Of a stretch of DNA of 64,000 bases, positions 31,921-44,453 are shown one piece after another (position 1 is the stretch's first letter; each line of letters opens with the position of its first letter). The DNA is from Salvator merianae (lineage: Eukaryota > Chordata > Lepidosauria > Squamata > Teiidae): assembly GCA_003586115.2 (NCBI GenBank), contig QVOM02000074.1:2646446-2710445 (forward strand), in the 5' to 3' direction. The notes beneath the pieces are model-generated. The model was not told the origin of the DNA, did no database searches, and saw only the letters and a program-made list of their open reading frames with translations. The translations under genes were made by a program, and so were the position numbers.

Positions 31921-34900
31921 GAATTCATAAGTTTAAAATATTTCAGGACAACTTCATGCCTTTGTAAGCTGGTCAGGAGGCAGAAGCACAACCCCTATGC
32001 CAGTGCTTATGCTGTCATGGTGGGGGGAAGAGTGTACTAGCTTTGTCATGCGTGGACAAGGTCACAGAGGCACCGTCCCTTTAATGTGCATTCATGTTGG
32101 CATTAAAGTACTGTGTGGATCCTGTCTGTGTTTAACCATCTGCTTTTTCTGAATTTCTCAATTTTTCATCCAGACTGCTTCCTTCTGCTGGTTTCTGTTC
32201 AGATCTTGTAGCTCTCCCATCCCATTTCCCCGTCACAAAGGTTTAGCAGTGAACTCTGAGTCTGGAGGCCTGAGTCTGGAGGCCTTTCTGCATGGACCCT
32301 TAATCCATATTAAGAGTCCATGTAGTTCATTTCTAGGCCACCTAGATCTGCCTATTACTTGATCAAGAATGAGTGGACCCAGACCGTTCTGCCTAAATCA
32401 GGGTTACCACAGCCCCTCTTTGTTGGCAGTGGTCTTGCTGCAGCTGATGCCTTCTGAGGAGCAGGACCATGAATCTGCCTCAATCTTAGCTGTGAAAGTC
32501 CAGGCACAGGCTCCTCTTCCATCCCAGTCTCAGATGTCAGAGGCGCACTGTGAATGGGGATCAGAGGCTGGCATGCGAGGTTCACCCACTCATCTTTGCC
32601 AAATGAAGCTCACTTCCACAACTGTGGAACAAATTTCTCTGGGACTCAACCAGCATCTGTGCTGTGGCTCACAGTTCTGAGAGAAGGCAAGCCTGCAAGC
32701 AACCCTCTGCGGCATCATAGCACTGCCAAGGAGCAAGGAGTAGCCTCTAGCACTGACTGCTGTGACCAGCATCGCCTCTCCATACCTGGCAGTCTATTTC
32801 TCATTCTTCCGCTAATCCTCTCAGATATTCAGGAGACTTTAAAAAGAACCTCTAACCTCGATTTGGGATGGGAAAGTGCCCTTAAGTCAAGTGTTTACTT
32901 AGAATGTATTGGGATGTCCTGTTTAGGCTGGGAAGGAGCACTCTGATAGTGTTTTCTCCCACTCTGCTGCTAGTTGTTTCCAGGGGTTTGCCTTTGTCCA
33001 CAGCCCTGTCTCTGGGCACACAGAACTGCATCAACTTCTGCAGCCATTTCCTGTGTCTCCAAAAACAGCCCCAGGCAGAACCATCACAGCCAGGGAATGA
33101 AAGATCATCAGTTTTGCAGTTTCTATGATCAGGAGCTGAGGGGGAGCATCCGGACAGCACACTTTCCAAATCAATGGCTGGAGCAAGTGCTCCAGCACTC
33201 GTTGTGGCAGGCATTGCTGTGACACAGATACTGCCTGAATTAAGGACTCCCAAGTAAAAAGTCTTTGTTTGAGGGGAGGATTTCTTGAGTGGGGAGAGTA
33301 CCTACCTAAAAATGGAATTGAAAGGGTCATGGTGGGTGGATTTGGTGGCATGATCCCTAGAAACCAGTCTCTTCTGTTCTACAATTTGCAATCTAGGCTA
33401 CGTAGCCCAACTAAACTCTAATTAGTATGTTTAAGAATATGTCAAGATGCAGAAAATGGGGCAACACAGGGATGATCAGGGGGTGTTTCTGGCACATATG
33501 GTAACACACAGTGTGTCCTCACTCAGTTCTGGGAATTCAAGAAAGCATCCTTTTAGGAGTGTGAACTAAAGAGATCTGAGCACAATGGGGACACTGCGTG
33601 CCTCTGCCAGACACCTCTTTTTAAAGGAGAGCTGTGAGAGTTACAACCCAATAAACTGAGGTGTTTCACAAAAAAAAATCTGAAAATGCAAGTCTGGGAA
33701 AGGTGGGAGGCGGGGGGTCCAGTCTTGCTAAAGGGATGCCAGGAAGGTGGTGACTTGGAGTAGGCTCCTGCCCCAATGATCAGGTATCCATTGTGCCAAC
33801 TTCTTTTTCCTAAAGTTATGGTCAAACATTTTGAGGGTGCCTTCAGAGAAGGGTGGATTATCGCAAAGGAATGCCTTGTTCTAGCTGTGTATGGTTGGTA
33901 CCTAACCCTAACTTAAACCTGAAATCTAATAAGTCTTCATACTGCCTTCAGCAATGCTGATCTCCTCCTCTCCTACAATGGTTGTCACTCAAACCATCGG
34001 AATATGGGTGCTCAAGAGTGTGCCAGACAGAGGTAGAAAAGGAGAGGAAGAAACTGCTGCTGCAGCACTTTAAGGAAAAAGGCTGATCAGGAGAAACACC
34101 ACTTCTTGACCCCAAAACTGCAGGGGGAAGCAGAAGAGGAGGCGGAAACAAAGTGCAGGCAGACGTTACTTCACTTGGTAGTTAGCTGGCAACAAGCAAT
34201 CAGAATTCTTTTTAAAATTATTTTGAAACATTTGGATTATTCCAATGGAATGTTACCCAGTTTTGTTCCCAATTTGGAAACAGCCCAAATGTCAATGTTT
34301 GTTTTGTCCTACATTTGGAACTCTTAAAAAGTCTGGTTTTGAATTTAAAATCTTCCAAACTGGAACATTTTACAGACTGCTAAATATTCAAGATAATGTA
34401 AACTGAACATTATGGTTGTGAAATGTAGAGATAGGTTTGATATGATCCAGGCTTCTTTTGAATTTTCTAATTTCTTGGTCTTGCCAATACTTTCTGAAAA
34501 GAAATTGGGAGGTGAATTCTTAGTGAGAGTTAATACTTAGGAGATGCAGACCTTCACCAAGCATTCGCAGAATCATCATCATAAGAAAACAGCCTGAAGC
34601 TTCAGAAGCTAATTGTGAGACTCTGCCAGAAATTCAGGCAGATTCCTCCAGTATAAGAGTATATCCTTTATTCAGACACCCTTTGCAAAGCATCTTATTA
34701 ATTGCAAAAGCAATTTGGTTCTCAAAACCCTCTTTAATTATACTCAACTCTCTTACCCCTACATCACAGTCTAATACTGTCCTTATCTCTTAACAGAACA
34801 ATAATACAATACCTAGCCATCTGGCATCCTTGATTTGCGCACTATAAAATCTTGAGAAGAGACATCCCAGCTGTATTCCAAACATTCTCATGTTCCTTCC

Positions 34901-36426
34901 TCCATCACTCTTACCCAACATGCAAATGGTTATGATACCTTAGTGCATAGAGTAATATGACTGAGGAATTGACGTAAAAATAACATGGCAGGGACTAAAA
35001 AGAGCTAACACTTATAATCCCTTAACTGCAGACATACCTTACATATCTATTTTTAGGGATGCTGAGGTTTGTGCAGGGCATGCTAAATGTCATCATTGCA
35101 TGTTAGCAAAACAAATACTCAGGGTATGATTATACTAGAGATTTTTAAAACTTTCTAAATAAAATGAGTGAATAATTCCTAGGCACATAGAAAAAAAGCC
35201 TTCCAAACACATGTTTTCATATATTAGGCTAAAAACTTACCCGAAGTGCAGCCTATTCACTTCAACAGGCAGCCTACCATGACTGCAAGAGTTGCTGCTC
35301 GCTGATTGGCCACTGCGTACAAAATCCCCACCTCTTTGCTGAAGCAGTTACCTCTGCTTAACTCCTTAACTGCTAGATTTTTTGTTTGCAAACAAAATGG
35401 TTCTAAGAATGAAACTCAAGTCTCTCTCTTCCCACTCTGCATTACTATAAGAAGTCTAGTGTGCTTTTTAGGTATATTTTTAAAGAGGGCAGGATTTTTT
35501 GCAGTTTCAGCTTCCTTTTATCTGTTTAATTGAATTCAAAAGGAAACTCTTTCTGGTGCCGGCAAGAGCTCTCTGGTGCCCCTCCTTGACTGTCCAATAG
35601 ATTCATATGGGCCCTTACTGGCTCTGCTGTAATAGGCAATTCAAGGGTGTGATTGGTAGAGGCGCTCCCTGCTCAGAGTAAGGTGAGCTGAGAGTTGTTT
35701 TCTCCCAGCTGCTGAGGGGGTACATAATTACAGGCTTGGAGGTGGGGTATGGTGATTTTTTAAATTTCTAGTTTGGCCCCTCCGGGTCCAATTCACCCAG
35801 AAGGTGACGGAAGTAGCTAGAATGAACACATCCTCACTGATCTTTTAGTCCCATTACAATTAAGAGCTGTCAAAAATTCTAGATTTCTTCATAAAGAAAG
35901 TTATGTAATGTTTTCCAACATGCATACTTCAAGGGGAATTTTCAACAGATTTTATTTACAGTTTGGAGCATTCATTAGCAAAATTTTGATCCATGGATTT
36001 ATTTTTTCCCTCTAAGTATCATATATAACAGCCACTGCATAATGAATTTCAATGTTGTCACTAAACATGAAGGAGCGATGTCGATAATTTGAAGGCTCCA
36101 TCCACACTGCCAATATTAGGTGTATAGATGTGTCAAGACCAACTTAAGAAATAGCAAAACTGTCTGAACACGTGATGCTGATGTGAGAGAACTATGGCTG
36201 CATCTCCATTATGTGGCAAATTCACCCATTCTGGCCCCCCACAGTGGTCAGTCTCCACACTTTCCAGCATTCCCACTGTCAAGATACCTGTTTGCACTTG
36301 GAAAATAGAACGCTCCAGGACACGAGTACAGAGCAAACGGCTCCAGCTGGCCTGAATCTCACCAAAGTACACCTGAAGCTCACTGGAAGCTGAGTAGTGC
36401 TGGTCAAGAAAAAAGCAGTCCAAAAG
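31921..36426. other. 4.5 kb without recognised gene
   Basis: Several overlapping frames of 60-130 codons at 32350-33350 occur in a locally GC-richer stretch, but none has a motif. GGCCTTTCTGCATGGACCC at 32289 resembles the ends of the nested element at 21822. A 98-codon minus frame at 36133-36429 ends at the border of the next L1 and is not recognised. Confidence 0.4.
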
Positions 36427-37245
36427 CATGTTTCAAATATGGCAGTCAGATATTAATATTAAGAGGGAAAATGTTGGGCAAAAAGTGAAAAAAATTAATG
36501 ATTTAAAGAATAATAGGGTACAAGAGATGGTCTTTAAAATATTTTATAGATGGTACAGGACACCAGCACAATTAGCACATATGATACCCACGATGTCTCC
36601 GCAATGCTGGCATGGGTGTGGACATAGAGGCACATACTTCTACCTTTGGTGGGAATGTGATATTATAAAATTGTTTTGGATAGTTATTCAGAATGAAATT
36701 AATGACATTTTAAATTTTAAATTTGAATTTAATCACCTGAACTAGTTTTTTTTGAAGTGATATCAGGGAGAATAAGCAAGGGAAAACAGTATTTATTTGC
36801 TCAAATGATATTGGCAGCACAATCAACAATAGTATTGGGATGGAGGGAAAGTACTAAATGGACATTAAGTAACTGGTGTAGGTATTTAATGGAACAATAT
36901 AGATTTGATAAAATGCGGGAAATGAGATTTAAAAGTCAAGGTATAAAATTGCTTTCTAAAACAGAGGAAACATGGAAAGACTTATTGTATTTTTCCACGA
37001 GACCCCAAGCACCAGAAGAATTAAGAGAAGAAATAATAAGACTGACTCTTTGGTCCAGCTAAAAAGAAGGTGGAAGAAGTAGTCTAAAGTCGTCAGCCAG
37101 TGTGCCTAAGGGGTCGTTTGGTAGAGTGGTGGTGGGGTAGCTAGTGTTTGTTTGTTTCTTTTTCAATCTATTTTTTTTTGGGGGGAGCACTATATGTTGT
37201 ATTTCTTTATGTTGTTATAATTTGTAAATCTTTAAAAAAAAAAAA
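36427..37245 (+). mobile_element. L1 copy, sister of the 1940-4032 element, without hAT insert
   Basis: The element starts abruptly at AAAGCATGTTTCAAATATGG, the equivalent of position 2772 in the first copy. It covers the last ~230 codons of ORF2, the zinc-knuckle-like Cys-His block (CWHGCGHRGTYFYLWWEC), the C-terminus RLTLWSS, the 3' UTR and a poly(A) run at 37233-37245. At 36802-36809 it has a single CAAATGAT where the first copy carries the hAT element. A one-base insertion near 36731 shifts the frame, at a different place from the lesion in the first copy. The flanks AAAAAAGCAG and AAAAAAGGCAG may be an imperfect target duplication. Confidence 0.9.
36428..37062 (+). pseudogene. L1 ORF2 C-terminal fragment in two frames
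   Basis: Two consecutive frames (36428-36745 and 36757-37062) together make the L1 ORF2 C-terminus. The first holds FYRWYRTPAQLAHM and the Cys-His block; the second holds STIVLGWRESTKWTLSNW and the natural stop after LWSS. It has no catalytic domains and is not expected to function. Confidence 0.85.
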
Positions 37246-37249
37246 AGGC

Positions 37250-40200
37250 AGCTGATTACTTCATTTCTCTCTTCCTTTCTGCCTGTTAGGATAGCTGAAA
37301 AGATATATGTCCAGTCCTCACATGAAGTCAGCCCAAAGTGAGTGGCCTGAGTGTGACCAGGTCCCAGTGAGCTGCCCAAAGCAGCATGTGAAGGAGGGAG
37401 CAGCAGTGGGGGGAAAGCCAGCTGCAAGAGCAGTGGTCTTGGGCTTCCCTACCATAAGAAAAAAAACAGTGGGTCAAGGGAACGGGGAATGTGGCCTGGA
37501 GATGCCCAAAGCCTCCATGCACCTATCCTGGCCAAAATAATTTAATAAATAAACAATTAGGAAAGATAAAAATGTACTTTTTTTTCTGCACTCCAAGCTC
37601 TCTCAGCACTAGCTTGACCCTCGAAAAAGCAGATATAGCATTGCAGAGTCAAAAACACAGAATAGCAGAGCTGGGCCCAGCCAAAAAATGGCTGCCTAGT
37701 CAGCCCTGTTCAGAAGTTAGGAAGGAAGGAGCTAAGAGGTCACATGTAGATAACTCTAAACTGTGATTGGCTAGGTAGTCGGTGAACCAAAGGGCAGGAA
37801 TTTTGCAGCACTGCAGTCGAATCAGAGACAGCCCTAATGTTTAAACTGAGTTCTGACTACTAGTTGCAATTGGTAGCAATCTAAAGTGTGTCCTGCTTTT
37901 TATTAGATATGCATTCCTGGGGGTGGAGGAAGCCTTTGAGTGTCCGCCGAGCTCTACAAACAAACAGATCCACGCCCCCTCTGTGTGTGTGTCTTATATT
38001 TGGCAGCTAGGATAATTTTCATGAACAGAGCATGTTCCATCACAGTCTTCAGAAGAAGAGAGCAAACAGGCCTGTTTTTTTTCTATTATGCAGTCATTGT
38101 ATAATCACCATTTGCAATATTATATGCATCATTTTCCATTTCCTTTTGTACAGGAGATGCTTGGTATTCCTCAACAGCATTAGGCTATTGACTCTGGACC
38201 ATAGGCTGCTACTGGCTCATCCAGCTTCAGGATGACTTAACTGATAGATGAAATTGTTTCCAATGTACACCTAAAGAGGCCCTCAGCAAAGCAAACATTG
38301 ATCTTGGAGGAATATTTTAAAAACTTTATATGTGCATATGCAATGCCAGAAGGCTGTAAACAGGACCCCTATGTTCTCTTAGTATTAGTCCATTTTGGAG
38401 CTGGAAGGTAAGCTGCAAATTGGTGGGACTTACAAGGAATCTGTCCATGTTTGTAATGCCAGAACAGGCTTACCCTGCTGGTGGATATGGCCCTCTTAGA
38501 GTGAGGTAAGGCACTGGAGGTGCAGCAGACTCTATGGGTGGCCTTTCACAGCTGATTCACTGAGTTCACTCTATGCTCAGCAGACCAACTCACTATCATA
38601 AATCACATAGCTGTGATTTTCTTCCTGAAGTAACTTGTTTGCTTTATTTATTTGGAAAAAATCAGTAACTGCCCTCTCCACAGCTTGTCCTAATGGAGGC
38701 TTACTCAAAGAATGTTTAGTCTTAACAGCATGTGGTTTCCTCCAGTGACTTATGAACCGCACTCTGAAGAGAGACACGCTGGTACTGAAGTGTGGTAAAT
38801 ATACACTGTTAGATAAGCCATGTTCCTCAAAAATATCCCTCTTCATTGAGAAAAATGTGGCCACAGGGAATGCGGTTCCTCAGCCTAGTCTCCCCCCTCT
38901 TTCCCACTCCTCCTTTCTCAGTCCAAACATTAAGTATCTGGGTGGCAGAAAAAAGAACAGAAAACAAACTATTTTTAGTTTTTCATACAACTTATTGACA
39001 GCTGTAACCTTTTAAAGCAAGTGTTCTCCATGCAAAGAAATATCTGTTTACTGCAGATTTTTGGAGAAGATGAAAGAGGAATGCTAACCCAAAATTGTCT
39101 GCCTGGTACTGAAGCACAGTTAAATGCTGGCTACACTGTAATCTGAAATCACCTAAAATTGATGTGCTGTAGCCTCCTTGACCCTAGCAATCAGCCCAGG
39201 AGTTTTTCAAACTTCCTACTCCCTATGCACAGCCTTTTTAAAACTGGGACTAGGGGTGACATGCAGTTGCTGCACCCTGCATAAGTGAGTGTAGCCTATG
39301 GCTACATGGAGGGTAGGTGTGAGTGTGTGTGACAGTGCAGTCACACCTCAATGAAATGCAAGGGCAGGATGAGTCCTGCTTGCTTCCCTATTCAGCTGCC
39401 CATATTAGACTGTTCCGCCTACACTGTGATGCCTTCAGGTTTCCATCAGCAGCATTTATACGCCTCTGACGACTTCTGGCTGGCACTAAGACAGCTGAAA
39501 CGCCTAGCTCCAAAATGGCATGAGTTCTCCTAAAAAAAAGGTTTCACATCAGAGTGCCCTGGTGGCATAACCAAGTACTCTGCAACAGTATCTACTTGTG
39601 TGCTGGCATGCCACCTGGAGCCAGTATTGGGCTAGGATGCAGGGAGGTCAGTGCTGGACCCCAGGTAGACATGGGCTTAGAAACCAGAAAGTTTCCTCAA
39701 TAGACTCAGAAACAGAAAACCCATAGAACATGCATGAAGCTGTAAGACTATGTGCAAGTAGTTTTCCCATGGTTCACTGAATCCTGGTTCATCTGCTATT
39801 GGACACATAAAATTTGTGCTATGTTTAGCACTAGTAACAACAAAATATTATTACTACAGAATGAAGAATAAATACAAAGGTTGGATATTGGCAAAAAGAG
39901 AGTACTAGGATCATAACTAGGTGGCAAATTCCAAAACCATTTTGTTTCTTTTTGCAGAAGCAACTCTAGAAAAGCTACTTGTGTGTTCTCTAAACATCAG
40001 CATGAGATCTCAGTTACTTGTTATATACTGTCATAGCAACAGAGGTCCAGTGAGTCACTCTTAACTTTGCGTGTTGTTTGACCTGTTTAGAAACATCTCT
40101 GGGTCCTAGTGTGCTTAATTTCCTGAAACTAGACCAGCATCCTTCTGAGATTGTAATTACTGTTTATCATTTAGACTGATGTGTGAAAATGAAGGCTAAA

Positions 40201-40670
40201 TTGCCTATATATGCAGACTAACTGCCTTACTCCTAAAAAAAGTAGCATCTAAACTTTAAAGGGAAAATATATATTGAATATATAAAAATCTGTAAGATTA
40301 CATAAAAATATATAAAGCCAGTTCTTCTAAATAATTGGCCATGACAAAGGAAGTGAAACAAGGAAGCAAACCTATGTTGGCACGTAAAGGCATAAATGAA
40401 TTTTACAGGCGGAATTTTAATCAATTTCTTGGAGGCACCTGGGTCACAAAGTTTGCTTTGTGCTTTGTCTCCAGATGTGGACTAAAACTCCAGGAATGAT
40501 TCTTGTAGGATTATTTTGGGAACGCCACACATAATTGTGGCATTTCCAGTACAGTCCGCAGATATAGAGGCATTATCCCAGATCACTATTACAGGAAATT
40601 CATCAACAAAGTCAGATTTCCAAAAATAAAGATTGCTCACCTCTGTGTAACAGCTCCTTTCCTGATTGTT
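37250..40670. other. 3.4 kb without recognised gene
   Basis: Frames of 60-98 codons on both strands show no motifs known to me. A 95-codon minus frame (38577-38864) is uninterrupted but has no recognisable domain. Nothing could be assigned. Confidence 0.4.
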
Positions 40671-40671
40671 T

Positions 40672-40757
40672 CTCTTGCAAATACCCAGATGCCAGCCAAG
40701 CATGTTAAAAAAGGAAGGTGGGCAAGCACTTGGCTGGCATCTGGGTATTTGCAAGAG
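40672..40757. repeat. Perfect 29-bp inverted repeat with 28-nt loop
   Basis: The left stem at 40672-40700 and right stem at 40729-40757 are exact reverse complements (CTTGGCTGGCATCTGGGTAT on the right). Weaker pairing (GATTG with CAATC) extends the stem outwards. The unit could be a small MITE or a hairpin RNA precursor. No promoter or target duplication was seen. Confidence 0.9.
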
Positions 40758-40759
40758 GA

Positions 40760-42025
40760 GCAATCACAAAAGAAAATGGCAGGCAAAAGCCCACAATTGC
40801 CTTCAGTATCTGGTAGGGTCGTGAGAGGCAATTGTGAACCCTTCTTTAGATCCTGAGATTGCCTCTTGTTGTCTGGAGGCACCCGGGTGGAGGGCTGTCC
40901 GCATGAGTCACATGTCCCAGCCTGTGCAAATTTAGAGCCCGAGTAACAAAAGTTTCCGTCTGCATCCATGATCCGAAGTCCTGGAAATGGCAATTTGCAC
41001 TGCAGGCTTGTTCAGGTTGGTTGGTCCACACAGTGGCTGCAGGAACGAGCCAGGCCTGTGTTGCCTTTTGCAGAGTGGTTTTTGCCTCCCTGCAGGAGGG
41101 GGGCTCATGAAGGCAGATTCCACCCCCAGGAGCTTGCTGGGTGTTGGTGATGTGCAGTCACCATAAACCCAGATTCTGGCGCAATCTAAAGGGACTTTGT
41201 TAATCCTACTCTAGAAAGCTGAACAAACTGTGCCTATGTGTTCTTACAGATATTTGCACCAACCCAAAGTATACTCATAAGCACCATTTTTCCATTTGTT
41301 TCCATACATACAGCCTTTTGGTAATTTCTAAGACCACGTGAGATGTAATATACGTGCAAGTTATTTAAACATTTATTTACTGCTTTTTATAAAAACATCA
41401 CAAAAGGTTTCATAGTTTATTTAAAAACAAGGTTAAAGACAGCTTTTTTTTTCAACCGATCATGCCTGGAAGAAGAGTTGGATCTTACATAGGGTGTCTC
41501 ACAAACACCAAAAGTCAAAACATTCCCTAAGGTGCCACTTTAGAAAAAACTTGGCTGCAGGTAACTGAAAAATGAAATTGAGTAATCTGTGGTGTTATAG
41601 GGATTATCATAGTGCTGTGTTTATACAGATAATCCACCTGCTATTGGTTTTTGAGCCCCAAGTACAAAACTTTGAAATTGTAATTGCTGGGAGTGGCGGT
41701 CCATGGCTTTGACCCCTTGGTCTTTGCTTTGCTCAAAGGTAAAAGGTAATTTTCTGGAAAATTATTGAAATGCCACTGCTGTAGAATGGACAAATTACAA
41801 TCATTGAAAGATTAGGAGGTAGTGGCAGCCTCTTACACATTTGTCATGGGTAGTTCTTGGCCTAGCACAACTATACCCACTTCCCTGGCTAGTTCTTTTC
41901 CTGGGCCAGGATCCTCATGGCAGTGCTCTGTTTTCTCATCCATCAACTTGGATCCAGTTACAAAACAAGGTTTAGCCAGCAAAACCCTCTCTGATCTGAT
42001 ATATTATTTTTGACCCTGATAAATG
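40760..42025. other. No recognised gene
   Basis: The overlapping frames of 60-118 codons around 40640-41150 belong to a GC-richer patch and were not recognised. The rest is AT-rich. Confidence 0.4.
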
Positions 42026-42169
42026 TGCCTTGCACAGAATTAATAAAAGTTCATGGGAGGTGCCTTAGAAGTCTGTTTCAGAGGCACCAACACAAGACTG
42101 CTTTATGCAACACAGCACATGTTCTAGACCAATCAACTACTTGAGGTACACCAAGAGTTTGCAGATTTT

Positions 42170-42928
42170 TTGAGGATAAAGAGGCTGATTCATTGCCTAC
42201 CCCACCATCCCTTTGACAGCGCCATATTGCTGCTGAACTTCCCAGAGTCCATTTATACTACGTCTGAGCCAGAGCTACAGGTATTAACAGATTTCTTAGA
42301 TAAGTACTTTGCACACAATTTTATACACCCATCTTCCTTCCCAATGGCAGCTCCAGTGCTGTTCATTAAGAAGAAAAATGGAGAAGTAAGACTTTGTACT
42401 GATTACAGCACTTTAAATAAGATTTTAATAAAAATCCGTTACCCCCTCCCACTAATCAGTGATGTGTTGGATCAATTAAGACACATGAAAGTTTTTCGCA
42501 AACTGGATCTCCAAGAAGCTTATTATAGAATTAGAATATGGGAGAGGAATGAATGTAAAACTGCTTTCAGAATACTTGGATTTTTTGAATCTCTGGTCAT
42601 GCCATCTGGACTTTCTACTGGGCCTGTACTTTTCCAGAATTTTATCAATTATGTCTTTAGGGACATGACAGACACCTTTCTGATCTGTTAACTTGATGGT
42701 CTGATGATTTATTTGTCTGATTTGATGTCATGTGTACAGCATATATGCAAAGTCCTAGAAAGACTTGGGGACTATAAATTGTATGCCAAATTGTCCAAGT
42801 GTGAGTTCCATCTCAATAAACTAGACTACCATCTTTCTGTCCATGGAACTGAAATGGATACAAAGAAAATAGCAGTCGTGCTTGACTGGGAATTTCCTTT
42901 CACATGTGGCCAGGTTCAAGTTTCCTAA
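42170..42928 (+). pseudogene. Ty3/gypsy reverse transcriptase fragment
   Basis: In order the product shows MAAPVLFIKKKNGEVRLC and DYSTLNK (finger blocks), then VFRKLDLQEAYYRIRI, which carries the first catalytic Asp. ECKTAF and LVMPSGLSTGPVLFQNFIN (palm) follow. A stop falls just before the usual V-Y-L-D-D box, which appears changed to a LDGLMIYLSD-like sequence, so the second catalytic motif is lost. LSKCEFH in the downstream frame is the next conserved block. It is therefore an inactive fragment. Confidence 0.85.
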
Positions 42929-42929
42929 G

Positions 42930-43210
42930 ATTTGCTAACATAACATAATAACATAACAACATTTATTTATAATGCCCTTTTCACTAAAGGGCGGAACAAC
43001 TAACATACACAATCAAAAGACAAACTATATCTATATATATAAATTAAACACTATAAACAAATATACATAAATCACCATCAAAATATAAAAATCAATAATC
43101 AATAATACATATAATTGGAACAAAATATATCATAACTTACAGCAACCCACTATAGAAAAATAGTTAATGGTAGATAGAGTCCAACAGAAACAGCTCTCAT
43201 TTTGCTATCT
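42930..43210. repeat. AT-rich insert in the second gypsy fragment
   Basis: The block begins AACATAACATAATAACATAA, has ACATTTATTTATAATGCCCT and AAGGGCGGAACAAC, and then becomes very A-rich. It belongs to the same short-repeat type as 4383-4470 and 63221-63350. Gypsy sequence flanks it on both sides. Confidence 0.5.
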
Positions 43211-43798
43211 AGACAACCAACTCTGGTGGTCTCTGTTCCCTGCCCCAGCAGCAGGGAACTTCTACAGGAAGTTTTTTCCTAGTTTTGCTGACCTAGCTGC
43301 TCCACTTACTCAACTGCTCTGAGGCAGCAAAATCTCAAGGAATGGCAAGCAGTCTTTGAAACCTTAAAGCCCTATTTGCCAAAGATACTATCCTCAAAAC
43401 ATCCTGATCCTACTGAAGCATGTATAGTGTAATGTGTTGACAGTGATATGGCCATAGGATGTGCTTCAAACCCAGGGACTTCTAGATTCAAGTTCAGTAC
43501 CCTAGCTAATATGGCAACATCTGCATGGTTGCTTAGGACCATGCCAGATGTGTGTTGGGACCAGAGGGTCTGCATGCCACAGAAATGCATAATCTCTCAT
43601 GGCAAGCAATGGCTGCATGGCCCTGCACCTGACCTGTTCCTGGGCACAAAATTCTGTATCCAGGCGTGCTCCAGCATGAAAACACTTCCAAGTAGTCCCA
43701 TTGTGGGCCAGGCTGGGTCCTGTGGCCGAGCAGATAACCAGCAGTGGCAGAAACAGTCTAGGCTACATTCTGTAGCCCGGTAACATCTGCCATGCTCT

Positions 43799-43860
43799 GG
43801 GGCTCTTTCTGGGGCTCTTTCTGAGGCTCTTTCTGGGGCTCTTTCTGGGGCTCTTTCTGG
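43799..43860 (+). repeat. 12-bp tandem repeat (about five copies)
   Basis: The unit GGGGCTCTTTCT is repeated, with one G-to-A variant in the middle (GAGGCTCTTTCT). On the minus strand it reads as a four-residue Pro-Glu-Arg-Ala repeat in a 143-codon frame (43597-44028) that is otherwise unrecognised. Confidence 0.92.
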
Positions 43861-44408
43861 GTTAAGGGGAAATATCTTGGTCTGCAACTTCAAGGTTGGA
43901 GAACAATTGTTCCCCATCCTTGAAGGTAGGCCAGGCAGGCTAGTCATTAAGGGTATGACCACCAGCATGCTCCCTGCTGCCCACAATCCTGGCCCAGAAC
44001 ACATTTTCTGGGACAGCAGCAATCTCATAAGGCATGCATGCAGAAGTTGTCTATTCTATACTGATGTTTGTTCTCTCCTCCTGGATACATTTTTGATAGT
44101 TGAATTCCAACTGCTGTATGTTGTATTCATTTATTTCTCATAACTTATTTTATTCTTTTAAATGTTAGGAAGAGTCTGTTAAGTAGGTAATAGACATGCC
44201 ATGCCAAAAAAAAAAAAAAAATTGCCCTAAAATCTACTATTAAGTTTTCAGAATGAGCCTCACCAGTGTTTGAAATGGCAAACCACAGTCAGAGCAGTTC
44301 TAAAGTATGCTGACTAATTCTCAAGTATTCATGTGTCCATTTATCAGATGTATATTCATGACAAAATATCCTTTTTTATACACTTGCCATATACAAGCAC
44401 AAGTATCT

Positions 44409-44453
44409 GTGCGTGTGTGCATGCGCACACGCACACGCACACGCACACACACT
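44409..44453 (+). repeat. GT/CA microsatellite with palindromic, alternating purine-pyrimidine core
   Basis: TGTGCGTGTGTGCATGCGCA is followed by CACGCACACGCACACACAC. The left GT part and right CA part are complementary around GCATGC, so the tract can fold. Its strict alternation favours Z-DNA. Confidence 0.9.

Larger units (their letters stand above)
42030..43460 (+). mobile_element. Second Ty3/gypsy fragment: RT and start of RNase H
   Basis: The frame 42170-42691 (173 codons) and its continuation 42704-42928 cover the gypsy RT. After a block at 42930-43210 the element resumes with FADLAAPLTQLL-like sequence near 43280 and the start of RNase H to about 43450. The copy is better preserved than the one at 6830-12750 over the RT but lacks gag, protease and integrase. 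Confidence 0.85.

Noticed and set aside
38377..38409. Possible small plus-strand exon before GAAG/GTAAGC
   Set aside because: The upstream pyrimidine tract is short and the enclosed 25-nt segment has no coding support.
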